A stretch of DNA of 16,589 nucleotides, from contig CAJOPO010000200.1 of NCBI GenBank assembly GCA_905236315.1, positions 1 through 16,589 on the forward strand, read 5' to 3'. The translations under genes and the position numbers were made by a program. This DNA is from an uncultured Treponema sp. (GTDB lineage Bacteria; Spirochaetota; Spirochaetia; Treponematales; Treponemataceae). Every line of letters starts with the position of its first letter. Position 1 is the first letter of the stretch. This document shows positions 8,531-15,460 of this stretch, one piece after another. The notes under the pieces are model-generated. The model saw only the letters and a list, made by a program, of their open reading frames with translations, was not told the DNA's origin and did not search any database.

Positions 8531-9043
8531 ATGGAACACCAGAAAAATGCTGATAGAAAACCTCAAGATGAATTTATTGAGAAGTTAGTAAAGCTAAGTA
8601 GAACCTCTAAAACTGTAAAAGGCGGACGCCGTATGTCCTTTTCTGCATTAACTGTTGTAGGTGACCAAAAAGGCAGAATTGGCTTTGGTTTTGGTAAGGC
8701 TAATGATGTTACTGAAGCTATAAGGAAGAGTATTGATAAGGCAAAATCAAATTTAACATTAATGCCTATAAAAAATGGTACTATTCCACATGAAGTTATC
8801 GGTAAGTATAAGAGTTCAGCTGTTCTTTTAAAGCCTGCTTGTCCTGGTACAGGTGTAAAAGCGGGGGGGCCAGTTCGTGCTGTTATGGATGCCGCTGGAA
8901 TTACAGATGTTATTTCTAAATCTCAAGGGTCTAGAACATCTGTAAATGTAATTCGTGCAACTTTTAATGCTGTAGAAAATATGATGAATGCTCGTGTTGT
9001 AGCTCAAAACCGTGGAAAAGCACTAAAGGATATGTGGGGCTAA
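8531..9043 (+). CDS. rpsE: 30S ribosomal protein S5
   Basis: S5 acts in decoding fidelity and mRNA-entry helicase activity. The 170-residue product has the S5 double-stranded-RNA-binding domain signature GGRRMSFSALTVVGDQKGRIGFGFGKA (residues about 33-59). The C-terminal domain carries PCPGTGV-like CPGTGVKAGGPVRAVMDAAGITDVISKSQGS. The codons for AGGP contain seven consecutive Gs (8863-8869), the second such run in the cluster. AGGAG (8522-8526) precedes the ATG by 4 bases. Confidence 0.98.
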   Translation: MEHQKNADRKPQDEFIEKLVKLSRTSKTVKGGRRMSFSALTVVGDQKGRIGFGFGKANDVTEAIRKSIDKAKSNLTLMPIKNGTIPHEVIGKYKSSAVLLKPACPGTGVKAGGPVRAVMDAAGITDVISKSQGSRTSVNVIRATFNAVENMMNARVVAQNRGKALKDMWG

Positions 9044-9044
9044 T

Positions 9045-9230
9045 ATGGCAAATAAATTACGCATTGAGTTAGTAAAGAGTGTTATTGGACAAAAGCCAGA
9101 AAAAAAGGCTACTGTTCGTAGTTTAGGACTAAAAAAAATTCATTCTGTAGTAGAGCATGATGATAATCCATCTATTCGAGGAATGGTTTCTTCTGTTTCT
9201 CATTTAGTTAAATGCGAGGTTGTTGAATAA
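9045..9230 (+). CDS. rpmD: 50S ribosomal protein L30
   Basis: L30 is a small peripheral 50S protein, absent from some bacterial lineages. The 61 residues fit the family: LRIELVKSVIGQKPEKKATVRSLGLKKIHSVVEHDDNPSIRGMV, ending in the beta-strand HLVKCEVVE. It begins one base after the rpsE stop; GGGG at 9036-9039 inside rpsE is the only plausible close ribosome binding site. Its stop overlaps the rplO start (TAATG). Confidence 0.97.
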   Translation: MANKLRIELVKSVIGQKPEKKATVRSLGLKKIHSVVEHDDNPSIRGMVSSVSHLVKCEVVE

Positions 9231-9706
9231 TGGCAGATTTTGAATTGCATGCACCAGAGGGTGCTAATAAAAAGCCTAAGCGAGTAGGACGTGGTTCTTC
9301 TTCTGGTTTGGGAACTACAGCTGGAAAAGGTAATAAGGGTCAACAATCTCGTTCAGGTTCTGCTGTTCCTTATGTTGGATTTGAGGGCGGTCAAATGCCC
9401 TTGTATAGACGCATTGCTCGTAAGGGATTTTCCAATAAGGTGTTTAAGAAAGAATATACTGTATTGAACGTATCCCAGTTAGAGCAAAAATATGCTGATG
9501 GCGAAACTGTAAATCGTGAATCTTTGACAAGTAAGGGCTTAGTAAAAAAATCAAAGGTAGCTATTAAGGTACTAGGTGATGGTGAATTGACTAAGAAACT
9601 TACAGTTGATGTTGATAAGGTTTCTGCAACAGCAAAATCAAAAATTGAAAAATGTGGTGGTTCTGTAAAAGTTGCAGAAGCTACTACAGAAAATGAAAAT
9701 AAATAA
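9230..9706 (+). CDS. rplO: 50S ribosomal protein L15
   Basis: L15 is a late-assembly 50S protein with a long basic N-terminal extension that threads through 23S rRNA. The 158 residues show LHAPEGANKKPKRVGRGSSSG, then GTTAGKGNKGQQSRSGSAVPYVGFEGGQMPLYRRIARKGF, which is the family hallmark, and a globular C-terminal half with KSKVAIKVLGDGELTKKLTVDVDKVSATAKSKIE. The tail TTENENK is lineage-specific. Translation is probably coupled to rpmD through the shared base. Confidence 0.98.
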   Translation: MADFELHAPEGANKKPKRVGRGSSSGLGTTAGKGNKGQQSRSGSAVPYVGFEGGQMPLYRRIARKGFSNKVFKKEYTVLNVSQLEQKYADGETVNRESLTSKGLVKKSKVAIKVLGDGELTKKLTVDVDKVSATAKSKIEKCGGSVKVAEATTENENK

Positions 9707-9723
9707 AAACGTGGAGCATTTAA

Positions 9724-11058
9724 ATGGCAAACAGTCCTGTTGTTAATATGTTTAAAGTGAAAGAGCTGCGTGATCGAATCTTTTTTACTTTGCTCATTCT
9801 CGCAGTATTTCGCTTGGGAAGTGTGCTGACAATTCCCGGCATAAATGCGACTTTGCTCCTTCAGTATTTTGATACTTTCGCTAGTGGAGCAGAAAGTGCG
9901 TTTGCCAGCTACATGGATTTTTTTGCAGGTGGAGCATTTGAAAGGTTTTCTGTGTTTATGTTGGGTGTAATGCCTTATATTTCTACACAGATTATCTTAC
10001 AGCTCGCACTTGTTATTATTCCATCTCTAAAAAGAATGGCTCAGGAAGAAGGTGGACAGCAGAGAGTTCAATGGTGGACTAGAGTAGGAACTATTATAGT
10101 ATGTCTTATTCAGTCTTCTGTTATTACGGTTTATGCTGATGCAATAAATCAACAAGTTCCTGGTGCAATTATTTTTGAGAATAAACTTTATTTTAATTTG
10201 TTAGCAGTGCTAACCGTAACTACAGGTTCAATGATTACCGTTTGGATAGGTGACCAAATTACCGCTCATGGTATAGGAAATGGTATTTCTATGCTCATTT
10301 TGGCAGGTATTGTTGCTCGTATGCCTAGTGCATTATGGGAACTTGGACGAAACGTTTCAAATGGTGATATAAATCTTGTATTTGCGTTGGTTGCCTTGTT
10401 TATGTGGATTGTCGTTATAGGTTTGATTGTTTATGAACAGTCTGGTGAACGAAAAATCCCAGTGCATTATGCAAAAAGACAAGTTGGTAGAAAAGTTTAC
10501 AACGGTGGTACAACATATATTCCTTTTAAGATTAATCCTTCTGGGGTTATTCCTATAATTTTTGCTTCTGCTTTTTTAACTTTTCCTTTACAGATTGCTA
10601 ACGGACTTGCAAAAAATGCTACATGGCTGGCAAATGTTTCTAGAGTTTTAGACCCTCTTGGTTGGGTTTATAACATAATTGAAATCTTCTTGATTATATT
10701 CTTTGCCTACTTCTACACACAGGTAACCCTGAACCCCACAGAGATTGCAAGGAGTATAAGAGAAAATGGTGGTTCTATTCCAACAATACCCACCAATAAA
10801 ACAGAAGAGTATCTTCAGAAGGTGTTAAACCGACTGATTCTTCCTGGTTCATTATTCCTTGCATTTATTGCAATAATTCCTACTATTATTCAAAATTTGT
10901 TTGATTTCCCTCAATCTATTTCTATGTTGATGGGAGGTACATCTCTTTTGATTGTTGTAGGTGTTGATTTGGATACTATGGCTCAGGTTGAAGCACTTCT
11001 AAAAATGCACCATCATGATGGATTTTCAAAGAAGGGCTTAAAACCGCGGAATTTATAA
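9724..11058 (+). CDS. secY: Protein translocase channel subunit SecY
   Basis: SecY forms the membrane pore of the general secretory pathway, with SecE and SecG. The 444 residues are close to the usual 430-445 and contain about ten hydrophobic segments. Signatures are FRLGSVLTIPGIN after TM1, the plug/TM2 region FAGGAFERFSVFMLGVMPYISTQIILQL, the family motif GIGNGISMLILAGIV, and the cytosolic loop RKIPVHYAKRQVGRK. Further on are NPSGVIPIIFASA, LNPTEIARSIRENGGSIPTI and GGTSLLIVVGVDLDTMAQVEALL. It closes the spc segment. GTGGAG (9711-9716) is the ribosome binding site. adk, map and infA do not follow. Confidence 0.99.
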   Translation: MANSPVVNMFKVKELRDRIFFTLLILAVFRLGSVLTIPGINATLLLQYFDTFASGAESAFASYMDFFAGGAFERFSVFMLGVMPYISTQIILQLALVIIPSLKRMAQEEGGQQRVQWWTRVGTIIVCLIQSSVITVYADAINQQVPGAIIFENKLYFNLLAVLTVTTGSMITVWIGDQITAHGIGNGISMLILAGIVARMPSALWELGRNVSNGDINLVFALVALFMWIVVIGLIVYEQSGERKIPVHYAKRQVGRKVYNGGTTYIPFKINPSGVIPIIFASAFLTFPLQIANGLAKNATWLANVSRVLDPLGWVYNIIEIFLIIFFAYFYTQVTLNPTEIARSIRENGGSIPTIPTNKTEEYLQKVLNRLILPGSLFLAFIAIIPTIIQNLFDFPQSISMLMGGTSLLIVVGVDLDTMAQVEALLKMHHHDGFSKKGLKPRNL

Positions 11059-11079
11059 AATTTATTAAAGAATTTCCGC
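11046..11079 (+). terminator. Hairpin spanning the secY stop codon
   Basis: GCGGAA (11046-11051) can pair with TTCCGC (11074-11079) around an AT-rich loop that contains the secY stop codon. No T run follows, so it is not a standard intrinsic terminator. It may act in mRNA stability or partial termination at the secY-rpmJ junction, where the gene spacing widens to 165 bases. Confidence 0.35.
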
Positions 11080-11122
11080 TGTAAGACTAGATTAAGTTAT
11101 GAAATTTATGGTATAGTAATAC

Positions 11123-11182
11123 ACTATTTAATATGTGAAATAGTATACTTGAGTGTTATTCATATTGAATTGCAATGCTCAA
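11123..11182 (+). promoter_or_regulatory. Hairpin-rich leader of rpmJ (alpha segment)
   Basis: Two structures lie in the 165-base secY-rpmJ gap. ACTATTT (11123-11129) pairs with AAATAGT (11138-11144). Next, 11149-11157 pairs with 11174-11182 (9 bp, two G-U), and inside it ATTCA (11158-11162) pairs with TGAAT (11166-11170) around a 3-base loop, 14 pairs in all with a 3-base bulge. TATACT at 11144-11149 resembles a -10 box but no good -35 box is seen. The place fits a regulatory leader for the alpha operon, controlled by S4 in E. coli. The structure is not a recognisable copy of the E. coli pseudoknot. Confidence 0.5.
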
Positions 11183-11223
11183 GTAGTGCAGTATTATTAT
11201 TAGAATTTCTAGGGGGACTTTTT

Positions 11224-11337
11224 ATGAAAGTACGAACCAGCGTAAAACCTATTTGTGATAAATGTAAGGTTATACGTAGAAATGGTGTTGTTCGCATCAT
11301 TTGTGTAAACCCAAAACACAAACAGAGACAAGGTTGA
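11224..11337 (+). CDS. rpmJ: 50S ribosomal protein L36
   Basis: L36 is the smallest 50S protein. The 37-residue product is the canonical zinc-binding form: [19 protein letters not shown] with zinc ligands C11, C14, C27 and H32 (CVNPKH) and the terminal KHKQRQG. The ATG at 11224 follows AGGGGGA (11211-11217). A longer in-frame reading from a GTG at 11149 runs through the leader hairpin and is not part of the family protein. This is the first gene of the alpha segment here, with no infA in front of it. Confidence 0.98.
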   Translation: MKVRTSVKPICDKCKVIRRNGVVRIICVNPKHKQRQG

Positions 11338-11347
11338 GGAGTAACTG

Positions 11348-11716
11348 ATGGCACGTATTGCGGGAGTTGACCTCCCTAACAAGCATGTCAATATTGCATT
11401 GACTTATATTTTTGGAATCGGACGTTCTGCAGCTAATCACATTTGTGAGCTAACAAAGATTGACCCTCATAAACTGATTAATGACCTCTCAGAAGATGAA
11501 CTTGCAAAGGTTCGTAAGGCTATTGATGATAATTATAAGACCGAAGGCCGTCTTCGCACGGAAATTGGCTTAAATATTAAACGCCTTATTGATATTGGAA
11601 GTTATCGTGGTATGCGTCACCGTAAGGGACTTCCTGTTCGTGGTCAGCGAACTCGCACTAATTCTCGTACACGCAAAGGTAAGAAAAAGACTGTAGCTAA
11701 CAAGAAGAAGGCGTAA
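11348..11716 (+). CDS. rpsM: 30S ribosomal protein S13
   Basis: S13 sits in the 30S head and contacts the P-site tRNA and the 50S bridge B1. The 122 residues begin [25 protein letters not shown] with the helix-two-turn-helix fold. The conserved [43 protein letters not shown] follows, and the protein ends in a lysine-rich tail that reaches the tRNA. GAGGAG at 11336-11341 overlaps the rpmJ stop, giving tight coupling. Confidence 0.99.
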   Translation: MARIAGVDLPNKHVNIALTYIFGIGRSAANHICELTKIDPHKLINDLSEDELAKVRKAIDDNYKTEGRLRTEIGLNIKRLIDIGSYRGMRHRKGLPVRGQRTRTNSRTRKGKKKTVANKKKA

Positions 11717-11728
11717 AAGAGGTAAGTG

Positions 11729-12109
11729 ATGGCAAACGAAAGAAAAAGAAAAGAGAAGAAAAGTGTTTATGAAGGAAATGTCTATATTCAGGCAACCTTT
11801 AATAATACTATTGTGACTATAACAGATTTAAGAGGAAATGCTATAGCTTGGGCTTCTTCTGGTCAGTTAGGCTTTAGAGGTGCTAAGAAATCTACTCCTT
11901 TTGCTGCACAATCTGTAGCAGAATCTGCTGTACAGCGTGCGGCTAGTTATGGTTTACGAGAAGTTCATGTGTTTGTAAAAGGACCTGGTATTGGACGTGA
12001 GAATGCTATTCGCGTTTTAGGTACTTTAGGATTAAAAGTAAAATCAATTTCTGATATTACTCCAATTCCTCATAATGGATGCCGTCCTAGAAAAACACGC
12101 CGCATGTAA
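11729..12109 (+). CDS. rpsK: 30S ribosomal protein S11
   Basis: S11 is a platform protein near the mRNA exit. The product is 126 residues. It shows [46 protein letters not shown] and ends [19 protein letters not shown]. The Asn-Gly pair there is the site that becomes isoaspartate in E. coli S11; its modification here is untested. AGAGGT ends at 11723, so the ATG at 11729 (5-base spacing) is preferred over the in-frame GTG directly before it. Confidence 0.98.
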   Translation: MANERKRKEKKSVYEGNVYIQATFNNTIVTITDLRGNAIAWASSGQLGFRGAKKSTPFAAQSVAESAVQRAASYGLREVHVFVKGPGIGRENAIRVLGTLGLKVKSISDITPIPHNGCRPRKTRRM

Positions 12110-12123
12110 GGAGAATAGTTACT

Positions 12124-12759
12124 ATGGCAAGATATACAGGACCTGTTTGCAGACAATGTAGGGCAGAAGGAAAAAAATTATTTTTGAAGGGTGAACGTTG
12201 TAAAAGTGATAAGTGCCCTATAAATAAAAAACGTTCTGCTCCTGGTAAAGATCCAAAAGTTCGTATTGGTAAACGAAGTGAGTATGGTCTTCAGCTTAGA
12301 GAAAAGCAGAAGATTAAGAGAACTTATGGAATGTTAGAAAAACAGTTCCATCTTACTTTTGAAAAAGCTTTGCGAATGCCAGGTGTTACAGGCGAAAATC
12401 TTATCCGCTTATTAGAGAGTCGCCTAGATAATGTTGTTTTTAGAATGCATTTTGCTTCATGTCGTAATCAAGCACGTCAGATTGTTTTACACCGCCATGT
12501 TATGGTAAATGGTCGAATTGTTAATATTCCAAGTTACCAAGTAAAGCCTGGTGATGTAATTGAAGTAAAAGAGCGCAGTAAGAAATTGGCTGTGATTCAA
12601 GATGCTCTAAAAGAAGTTGCTAAATCTGGTACTTCTCCTTGGATAACTCTTGACGAAGAAGCTGTAAAAGGAACTTATGTTCAATATCCTAGAAGAGAAG
12701 AAGTTACAGACCTCGCTGATGTAAAAGAACAGCTCGTGGTTGAGCTCTATTCTAAATAA
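12124..12759 (+). CDS. rpsD: 30S ribosomal protein S4, zinc-binding form
   Basis: S4 is a primary assembly protein of the 30S body and the translational repressor of the alpha operon in E. coli. The 211 residues start MARYTGPVCRQCRAEGKKLF with zinc-type cysteines C9, C12, C26 and C31. The body contains KQKIKRTYGMLEKQF and an S4 RNA-binding domain at about residues 98-160 (LESRLDNVVFRMHFASCRNQARQIVLHRHVMVNGRIVNIPSYQVKPGD). The end is LVVELYSK. AAGGAG (12108-12113) precedes the ATG. The gene lies between rpsK and rpoA, the common bacterial order. Confidence 0.98.
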   Translation: MARYTGPVCRQCRAEGKKLFLKGERCKSDKCPINKKRSAPGKDPKVRIGKRSEYGLQLREKQKIKRTYGMLEKQFHLTFEKALRMPGVTGENLIRLLESRLDNVVFRMHFASCRNQARQIVLHRHVMVNGRIVNIPSYQVKPGDVIEVKERSKKLAVIQDALKEVAKSGTSPWITLDEEAVKGTYVQYPRREEVTDLADVKEQLVVELYSK

Positions 12760-12771
12760 TAAGGAGTTCAG

Positions 12772-13818
12772 ATGGCTCGCAAAAATCTGCTTAAAGGTTT
12801 TAAGAAACCTAAAGGCATTACATTTGAGCATCTTGAGACAAATCCAAATTATGGAAAGTTTACTGCTTATCCTTTTGAACATGGATTTGGTACTACTGTT
12901 GGAAATACTCTTCGCAGAGTGCTATTATCATCAATACAAGGGTATGCAGTATCTTCTGTAAGGATTACATCTTACGATGCTGATAATGTTCCTCATGTTG
13001 TTTCTAATGAATTTGAAAAGATACCTAATATTTCAGAAGATACATTGGAAATATTGAATAGCTTAAAACAGATTCGTTTGCGTCTGCCGCGAGACGTTGA
13101 AGAGGATACTATCCTTTATGAATTCAAAGGTCCTTGCACTATTAAAAGCGATGACTTTGAAAAAGAAGGTCAACTTGAGATAATGACAAAAAATGTTCCT
13201 ATCTTTACAATGATGGAGGGAGCACGATTAGATGTTGAAATCCAAGTTGATTTAGGTAGGGGGTATGTTTCTGCGGAAGATAACGAACATTATATAGAAA
13301 TTGTTGGTACTATTCCAATGGACTGTATTTTTACTCCCGTACCAAAGGTCAAATATTCTATTGAACCATGTCGAGTGGGTCAGCGAAACGACTATGATAA
13401 GCTTATTCTTGAGATATGGACCGACGGTTCAATTAAACCAGAAGATGCATTAGCAGAAGCCGCTAAGATTGCTAAAGAATATTTTGCCATCTTTATCAAC
13501 TTTAATGAGAGTGAATATCTTTCTGGTGAGGAATTGGATGAGAGTGATGAATTCGTTAATTCAATATTGAAACAGAATGTTGAAGAATTGGAACTCTCTG
13601 TTAGGTCTGCTAATTGTCTTAAGAATGCTAATATAGTAACTATTGGTGATTTGACAAGAAAAACGGAAGATGAAATGAGTAAGACCCGAAACTTCGGTAA
13701 AAAGAGTCTTGAAGAGATTAAACAAAAACTTGAAGAGAGGGGCTTGTCTTTGGGGATGACTGATTATAGCCACCTAAAGAATTTAAACTTGCGTAAAAAT
13801 AAGGAAGAAAACGAATGA
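12772..13818 (+). CDS. rpoA: DNA-directed RNA polymerase subunit alpha
   Basis: Alpha dimerises to nucleate RNA polymerase and contacts UP elements and activators. The 348 residues are slightly longer than E. coli alpha (329). The N-terminal domain has [26 protein letters not shown], the core-assembly motif. After it the region [20 protein letters not shown] is longer than in common alpha subunits. The C-terminal domain (about residues 262-333) carries [15 protein letters not shown], with R278 equivalent to E. coli R265 that binds DNA, and [23 protein letters not shown]. The stop overlaps rplQ by four bases (ATGA). AAGGAG precedes the ATG. Confidence 0.99.
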   Translation: MARKNLLKGFKKPKGITFEHLETNPNYGKFTAYPFEHGFGTTVGNTLRRVLLSSIQGYAVSSVRITSYDADNVPHVVSNEFEKIPNISEDTLEILNSLKQIRLRLPRDVEEDTILYEFKGPCTIKSDDFEKEGQLEIMTKNVPIFTMMEGARLDVEIQVDLGRGYVSAEDNEHYIEIVGTIPMDCIFTPVPKVKYSIEPCRVGQRNDYDKLILEIWTDGSIKPEDALAEAAKIAKEYFAIFINFNESEYLSGEELDESDEFVNSILKQNVEELELSVRSANCLKNANIVTIGDLTRKTEDEMSKTRNFGKKSLEEIKQKLEERGLSLGMTDYSHLKNLNLRKNKEENE

Positions 13819-14243
13819 ACCACATGAATGGATTTAATCCGCTTTCTCGTACTTCTGCACACCGCCGTGCTATGTCACGTAATATGGTAACTTCTTTATT
13901 TAGATATGAAAGAATTACTACCACTAAGGCTAAAGCACTTGAAGTACGTAAAGCAGCAGAAAAATTAATTACACGTGCTAAAAATGATACTGTGCATAAT
14001 AGAAGAATTGTTGCAAAATTCATAGCTGATGAAAAAATTTTGAATAAACTCTTTACAGAAATTAGTCCGCGTATGAAGGATCGCAATGGTGGTTATACAC
14101 GTATATTAAAGATGGGCTATCGACAAGGGGATGCTGCAGATGTTGTTATCCTTGAATTAGTAGACTATAAGTTGCCAGAAGCTGATGATGCAGAAAGCAA
14201 GGCTGATAAAAAAGCCGAAAAAAAAGCATCTGTAAAGGAGTAA
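13815..14243 (+). CDS. rplQ: 50S ribosomal protein L17
   Basis: L17 lies near the bottom of the 50S subunit close to the tunnel exit. The 142-residue protein has the family core: [52 protein letters not shown], and later [29 protein letters not shown]. The charged tail ([19 protein letters not shown]) is an extension. The ATG at 13815 is preferred because AAGGA (13801-13805) is 9 bases upstream; a second ATG at 13824 is too far. Coupled to rpoA by ATGA. Confidence 0.98.
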   Translation: MNHMNGFNPLSRTSAHRRAMSRNMVTSLFRYERITTTKAKALEVRKAAEKLITRAKNDTVHNRRIVAKFIADEKILNKLFTEISPRMKDRNGGYTRILKMGYRQGDAADVVILELVDYKLPEADDAESKADKKAEKKASVKE

Positions 14244-14246
14244 ACT

Positions 14247-14465
14247 ATGTCTAAAGCACATCGTGGAACTGGAATTCGCAAAGAGCAAAATCATGGTCGT
14301 GGTGTATGCGCTATCTGTGGAGCAAAACAAATAAAAATCTTGTATGAACAAGATGTAGATGGAAAAAAAGTAAAGATTTGTAAATTCTGCAAAGCTAATC
14401 TAAAGAACAAAGCTCAAAAAGCAGCAAAGGAAGCTAAGAAATTAGCACCTGCAACGGAAGCATAA
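14247..14465 (+). CDS. Small basic zinc-ribbon protein, possible ribosome-associated protein
   Basis: I do not recognise this 72-residue protein as a named family. It has two CxxC pairs (C21/C24 and C45/C48) separated by 20 residues, the layout of a zinc ribbon, in the segments GVCAICGA and KICKFCKA. The N terminus is rich in basic residues and glycine (KAHRGTGIRKEQNHGRG), and the C-terminal third is a Lys/Ala-rich probable helix (residues about 49-66). AAAGGAG (14234-14240) overlaps the rplQ end, so it is the last cistron of the ribosomal operon, before the terminator. Size, charge and place suggest a ribosomal or ribosome-associated protein; this is inference. Confidence 0.85.
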   Translation: MSKAHRGTGIRKEQNHGRGVCAICGAKQIKILYEQDVDGKKVKICKFCKANLKNKAQKAAKEAKKLAPATEA

Positions 14466-14489
14466 TATATTTTACTTAATATGCTCTTA

Positions 14490-14520
14490 GCCGCTCTTAT
14501 ATACAAGGGCGGCATTTTTT
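14490..14520 (+). terminator. Intrinsic terminator of the ribosomal operon
   Basis: GCCGCTCTT (14490-14498) pairs with AAGGGCGGC (14505-14513), nine pairs with one G-U, around the 6-base loop ATATAC. It is followed by A and a run of six Ts (14515-14520). GC-rich stem plus T run is a textbook Rho-independent terminator, 24 bases after the zinc-ribbon gene. Confidence 0.93.
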
Positions 14521-14666
14521 ATTTATAGAAAAAAATTATAATTTCTTCACATCTCTAAGGTAATTTACTAATACATATTTTAATAAATAATATAAAAACT
14601 TTTTTAAAAATTTTTAAACATTGATTTCCTTAAATATAGGTACACTATTTTTTCCCCGAAAAAAAT
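14521..14666. other. AT-rich intergenic stretch
   Basis: This is part of a 301-base gap between the zinc-ribbon gene and the lipoprotein gene. It is very AT-rich, with A and T tracts typical of bent or UP-element-like DNA, including a T6/A7 pair around CCCCG at 14648-14665. TTGATT at 14621 followed by TACACT at 14641 is a poor promoter match because the spacing is only 14. I see no ORF or RNA gene here. Confidence 0.6.
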
Positions 14667-14745
14667 TTGCCTACTATATAGTAGGCAATGGGATTGACAA
14701 ATCCCATTGCCGCGAAACTTGCTTAACGCTCGTTTCGCGGCAATG
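14667..14745. repeat. Three chained perfect inverted repeats sharing arms
   Basis: Repeat 1 is a perfect 22-base palindrome (14667-14688). Repeat 2 is a 12-bp stem, GGCAATGGGATT (14684-14695) with AATCCCATTGCC (14700-14711), loop GACA. Repeat 3 is a 14-bp stem, CATTGCCGCGAAAC (14705-14718) with GTTTCGCGGCAATG (14732-14745), 13-base loop. Repeats 1 and 2 share GGCAA (14684-14688), and 2 and 3 share CATTGCC (14705-14711), so stem 2 excludes stems 1 and 3. Repeat 3 is much more GC-rich than its surroundings. It ends 11 bases before the ribosome binding site of the lipoprotein gene. It could be a leader switch or an inserted palindromic element. Confidence 0.85.
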
Positions 14746-14766
14746 AAAAAAATTTTGGAGGATTTT

Positions 14767-15270
14767 ATGAAAAAATCATTTGGTTTTGTAGCGATGGTTA
14801 CTACATTATTTCTTTTAATCTGTTTTTTTACAAGTTGCAAGACAGGAGAAATTGCTCAATACGGATTGGAGGAAGAAGATACAATTGCATTGAATCTTAC
14901 TAAAGACCCAAATGTCGGTTATCTTTTCGTCACACATGTAAATGGTGAACTAACAGGTGCTTACGTAAACAAGGATATGCTTTCAATACTTACTGGAACT
15001 ATTTCTGATTATAAGTATGTTAATCCACTTTATATAGAATTGAATGGAAAGCCGATAACTTTTACAATTCTTTGTCCTGTTGTTGTGGGGCACGATTCTG
15101 CAGGTAAACCTAATGTTCAATATAAATCTACAGAATTACGTCTTACAAAACTTTCAGATTTAAAAGCTGGAGATGTTTTAACATTGAAGTGGATGTATCA
15201 AACTCAAACCTTCGCTTTTATAGATGCAACAGGAAATCTTGTACAGCAAATAATTCCTACATTTGATTAA
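14767..15270 (+). CDS. Predicted lipoprotein of unknown function
   Basis: The 167-residue product begins with a lipoprotein signal peptide: MKKS, a hydrophobic core (residues 5-21) and the sequence FFTSC, so Cys24 would be lipidated. The Thr-Ser positions before Cys are a loose lipobox of the kind tolerated in spirochaetes. The mature part (about 144 residues) has alternating hydrophobic strands such as NVGYLFVTHVNGELTGAYVN, PLYIELNGKPITFTILCPVV and LTLKWMYQTQTFAFIDATG, suggesting a beta-rich fold. I do not recognise the family. GGAGGA (14757-14762) is 4 bases before the ATG. In-frame upstream starts (14707, 14743) lie within the palindromes and are not used. Confidence 0.88.
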   Translation: MKKSFGFVAMVTTLFLLICFFTSCKTGEIAQYGLEEEDTIALNLTKDPNVGYLFVTHVNGELTGAYVNKDMLSILTGTISDYKYVNPLYIELNGKPITFTILCPVVVGHDSAGKPNVQYKSTELRLTKLSDLKAGDVLTLKWMYQTQTFAFIDATGNLVQQIIPTFD

Positions 15271-15282
15271 ATATTAAAAGAA

Positions 15283-15304
15283 GAATTTAAGCTTGCTTAA
15301 ATTC
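15283..15304. repeat. Perfect 10-bp inverted repeat, TT centre
   Basis: GAATTTAAGC (15283-15292) and GCTTAAATTC (15295-15304) are perfect inverse complements separated by TT. It lies 13 bases after the lipoprotein stop and has no T run. It could protect the mRNA 3' end or be a protein-binding operator; TATAAT at 15308-15313 follows directly but lacks a clear -35 box. Confidence 0.6.
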
Positions 15305-15309
15305 AAGTA

Positions 15310-15350
15310 TAATAGAAAAGTGTAAGTAATAAGCTTACATTTTTCTATTA
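15310..15350 (+). terminator. 17-bp hairpin, candidate terminator after the lipoprotein gene
   Basis: 15310-15326 pairs with 15334-15350 (17 pairs with one G-U) around a 7-base loop. The core TGTAAG/CTTACA is followed by TTTTTCTATT within the 3' arm and flanked by AATAGAAAAG in the 5' arm. This is the layout of a bidirectional intrinsic terminator, though the stem is poor in GC. Confidence 0.5.
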
Positions 15351-15419
15351 GAAATTGTTATATCTTTTTATATATCGTGAAAGTAGCAGTGCATTAAAGG
15401 AAAACACTGTACAAGCTAA

Positions 15420-15425
15420 TATAAT
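15420..15425 (+). promoter_or_regulatory. Possible -10 box upstream of the 15461 gene
   Basis: A perfect TATAAT lies 36 bases before the ATG of the next gene, but the region 16-18 bases upstream (AAGGAA) does not look like a -35 box. A weak inverted repeat CAGTG/CACTG (15388-15410) lies just upstream. Support is limited. Confidence 0.25.
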
Positions 15426-15460
15426 TTATTCAATAAAATAAACTGGAGAAACAAATCATT

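Noticed and set aside
11149..11223. N-terminal extension of L36 from a GTG start
   Set aside because: L36 is 37 residues in the family, and the ATG at 11224 has its own ribosome binding site; the extension is leader sequence.
14694..14722. Perfect TTGACA at 14694-14699 as a -35 box for the lipoprotein gene
   Set aside because: No acceptable -10 box occurs 16-18 bases downstream, and the hexamer is formed by the arm and loop of inverted repeat 2.
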